Below, in pieces: positions 63,447 through 64,000 of a DNA stretch of 64,000 nt. The stretch is from assembly GCF_003034915.1 (NCBI RefSeq), contig NZ_PZJX01000002.1, forward strand, positions 1 to 64,000, in the 5' to 3' direction. Position numbers and translations under genes: made by a program. The notes under the pieces are model-generated. The model searched no databases, had not been told where the DNA came from, and was given only the letters and a program-made list of their open reading frames with translations. Within the stretch, counting starts at the first letter, position 1; each line of letters starts with the position of its first letter. This DNA comes from Mesorhizobium helmanticense (lineage in GTDB: Bacteria > Pseudomonadota > Alphaproteobacteria > Rhizobiales > Rhizobiaceae).

Positions 63447-64000
63447 ATGATGGCGGCAAAGAACAAAAGCCGGGCAGGGGGCCTTCGCCTGTGGCGCAAT
63501 GCGCGCCTGGGGACCATGACTGACCGCGCGGCCGGGCTGGGCATCGTCGAGAAGGGCGCGGTCGTCGCGCGCGATGGCCTGATCGCCTATGCAGGCCCGG
63601 AAACCGAGATGCCGTCGTCTCTCGGTCAGGGCGCAGAGACCATCGACTGCGAAGGCCGCTGGATCACGCCCGGCCTCATCGACTGCCACACCCATCTTGT
63701 CCATGCCGGCAACCGCGCCAATGAATTCGAGATGCGGCTGGCCGGCGCCACCTATGAAGAGGTCGCCAGGGCTGGCGGCGGCATCGCCTCCTCGGTCAAG
63801 GCGCTGCGCGCCGCCAGTGAGGACGAACTGGTCGCGCAGTCATTGCCGCGCCTCGATGCGCTGATTGCCGAAGGCGTCACGTCAGTCGAGATCAAATCGG
63901 GCTACGGCCTCGACCTCGAAAACGAGAAGAAATCGCTGCGCGCCGCCAGGCAGCTGGGCATTGAGCGCCCGGTGACGGTCAGGACGAGTTTCCTTGGCGC
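63447..64000 (+). CDS. hutI: Imidazolonepropionase, 5' part (runs off the window)
   Basis: This open frame begins at ATG 63447 (after a ggaaaag purine stretch) and continues past the last base, giving 184 complete codons. It has the HutI metal motif in [19 protein letters not shown] and the conserved [13 protein letters not shown]. HutI hydrolyses imidazolone-5-propionate to formimidoylglutamate, the substrate of the adjacent HutF. It is divergent from hutF and shares the HutC operator. The C-terminal half lies outside the window. Confidence 0.95.
   Translation, partial: MMAAKNKSRAGGLRLWRNARLGTMTDRAAGLGIVEKGAVVARDGLIAYAGPETEMPSSLGQGAETIDCEGRWITPGLIDCHTHLVHAGNRANEFEMRLAGATYEEVARAGGGIASSVKALRAASEDELVAQSLPRLDALIAEGVTSVEIKSGYGLDLENEKKSLRAARQLGIERPVTVRTSFLG

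Overview
The window is chromosomal DNA of an alphaproteobacterium of the order Rhizobiales, most likely Mesorhizobium or a close relative. This rests on the uniformly high G+C, dense small operons, many ABC and TRAP uptake systems with LysR, MarR, LacI, Lrp and GntR regulators, a lipid A/Kdo gene block with DUF4170 and DUF2093 neighbours, a hut pathway using HutF, and several families of short palindromic repeats between genes. The genus is inferred; no rRNA or other marker gene is present.

Layout. 1-4.9 kb: an active/inactive pair of M16 peptidases, a patatin-like hydrolase and a RibD-type reductase, with repeats between them. 5.1-8.3 kb: a clearly more A/T-rich two-gene cassette, an N6-adenine DNA methyltransferase followed by an unrecognised protein. 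8.4-15.1 kb: a sugar-scavenging locus (LacI regulator with two operator-like sites, ABC binding protein, two permeases, GH127 arabinofuranosidase) without its own ATPase. 15.1-23.5 kb: EEP nuclease, cardiolipin synthase, PmbA, inositol-phosphatase-like enzyme, DUF4170, acyltransferase, KdtA, LpxK, DUF2093, an envelope and housekeeping block. 23.6-28.8 kb: LysR/EamA divergent pair, MutL, LysR. 28.9-37.2 kb: MttB-like methyltransferase with an orphan Tat-exported binding protein, two related small secreted proteins, an enolase-superfamily enzyme, QueF and a trimethylamine-dehydrogenase-like flavoprotein. 37.3-43.4 kb: membrane protein/MarR pair, then LysR, class III aminotransferase and a TRAP transporter. 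43.5-48.9 kb: polysaccharide deacetylase, GGDEF-EAL protein, kbl-tdh. 48.9-57.7 kb: A/T-rich lipoprotein gene, then tyrosine/homogentisate breakdown (MarR, HmgA, MBL hydrolase, FAH-family protein, DinB, HPPD, Lrp), interrupted by an HNH nuclease gene and a VapBC-type toxin-antitoxin pair. 57.8-61.0 kb: metal (probably zinc) ABC importer and a RidA protein. 61.3-64.0 kb: hutC-hutF and the start of hutI, which runs off the window.

The genes form a catabolic and uptake landscape (arabinosides, methylated amines, tyrosine, threonine, histidine) around conserved envelope genes. The best candidate for an undescribed system is the methyltransferase/unknown-protein cassette at 5.1-8.3 kb. Other notable points are a palindromic element read through in frame inside an M16 peptidase gene, an enolase-superfamily enzyme with an altered catalytic segment, and several strong unassigned operators. 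I saw no tRNA, rRNA, CRISPR array or complete insertion sequence. Only 10909-11263 exceeds 300 bases without a gene, and it holds a long hairpin repeat. Bases 1-120 hold no gene I can support.
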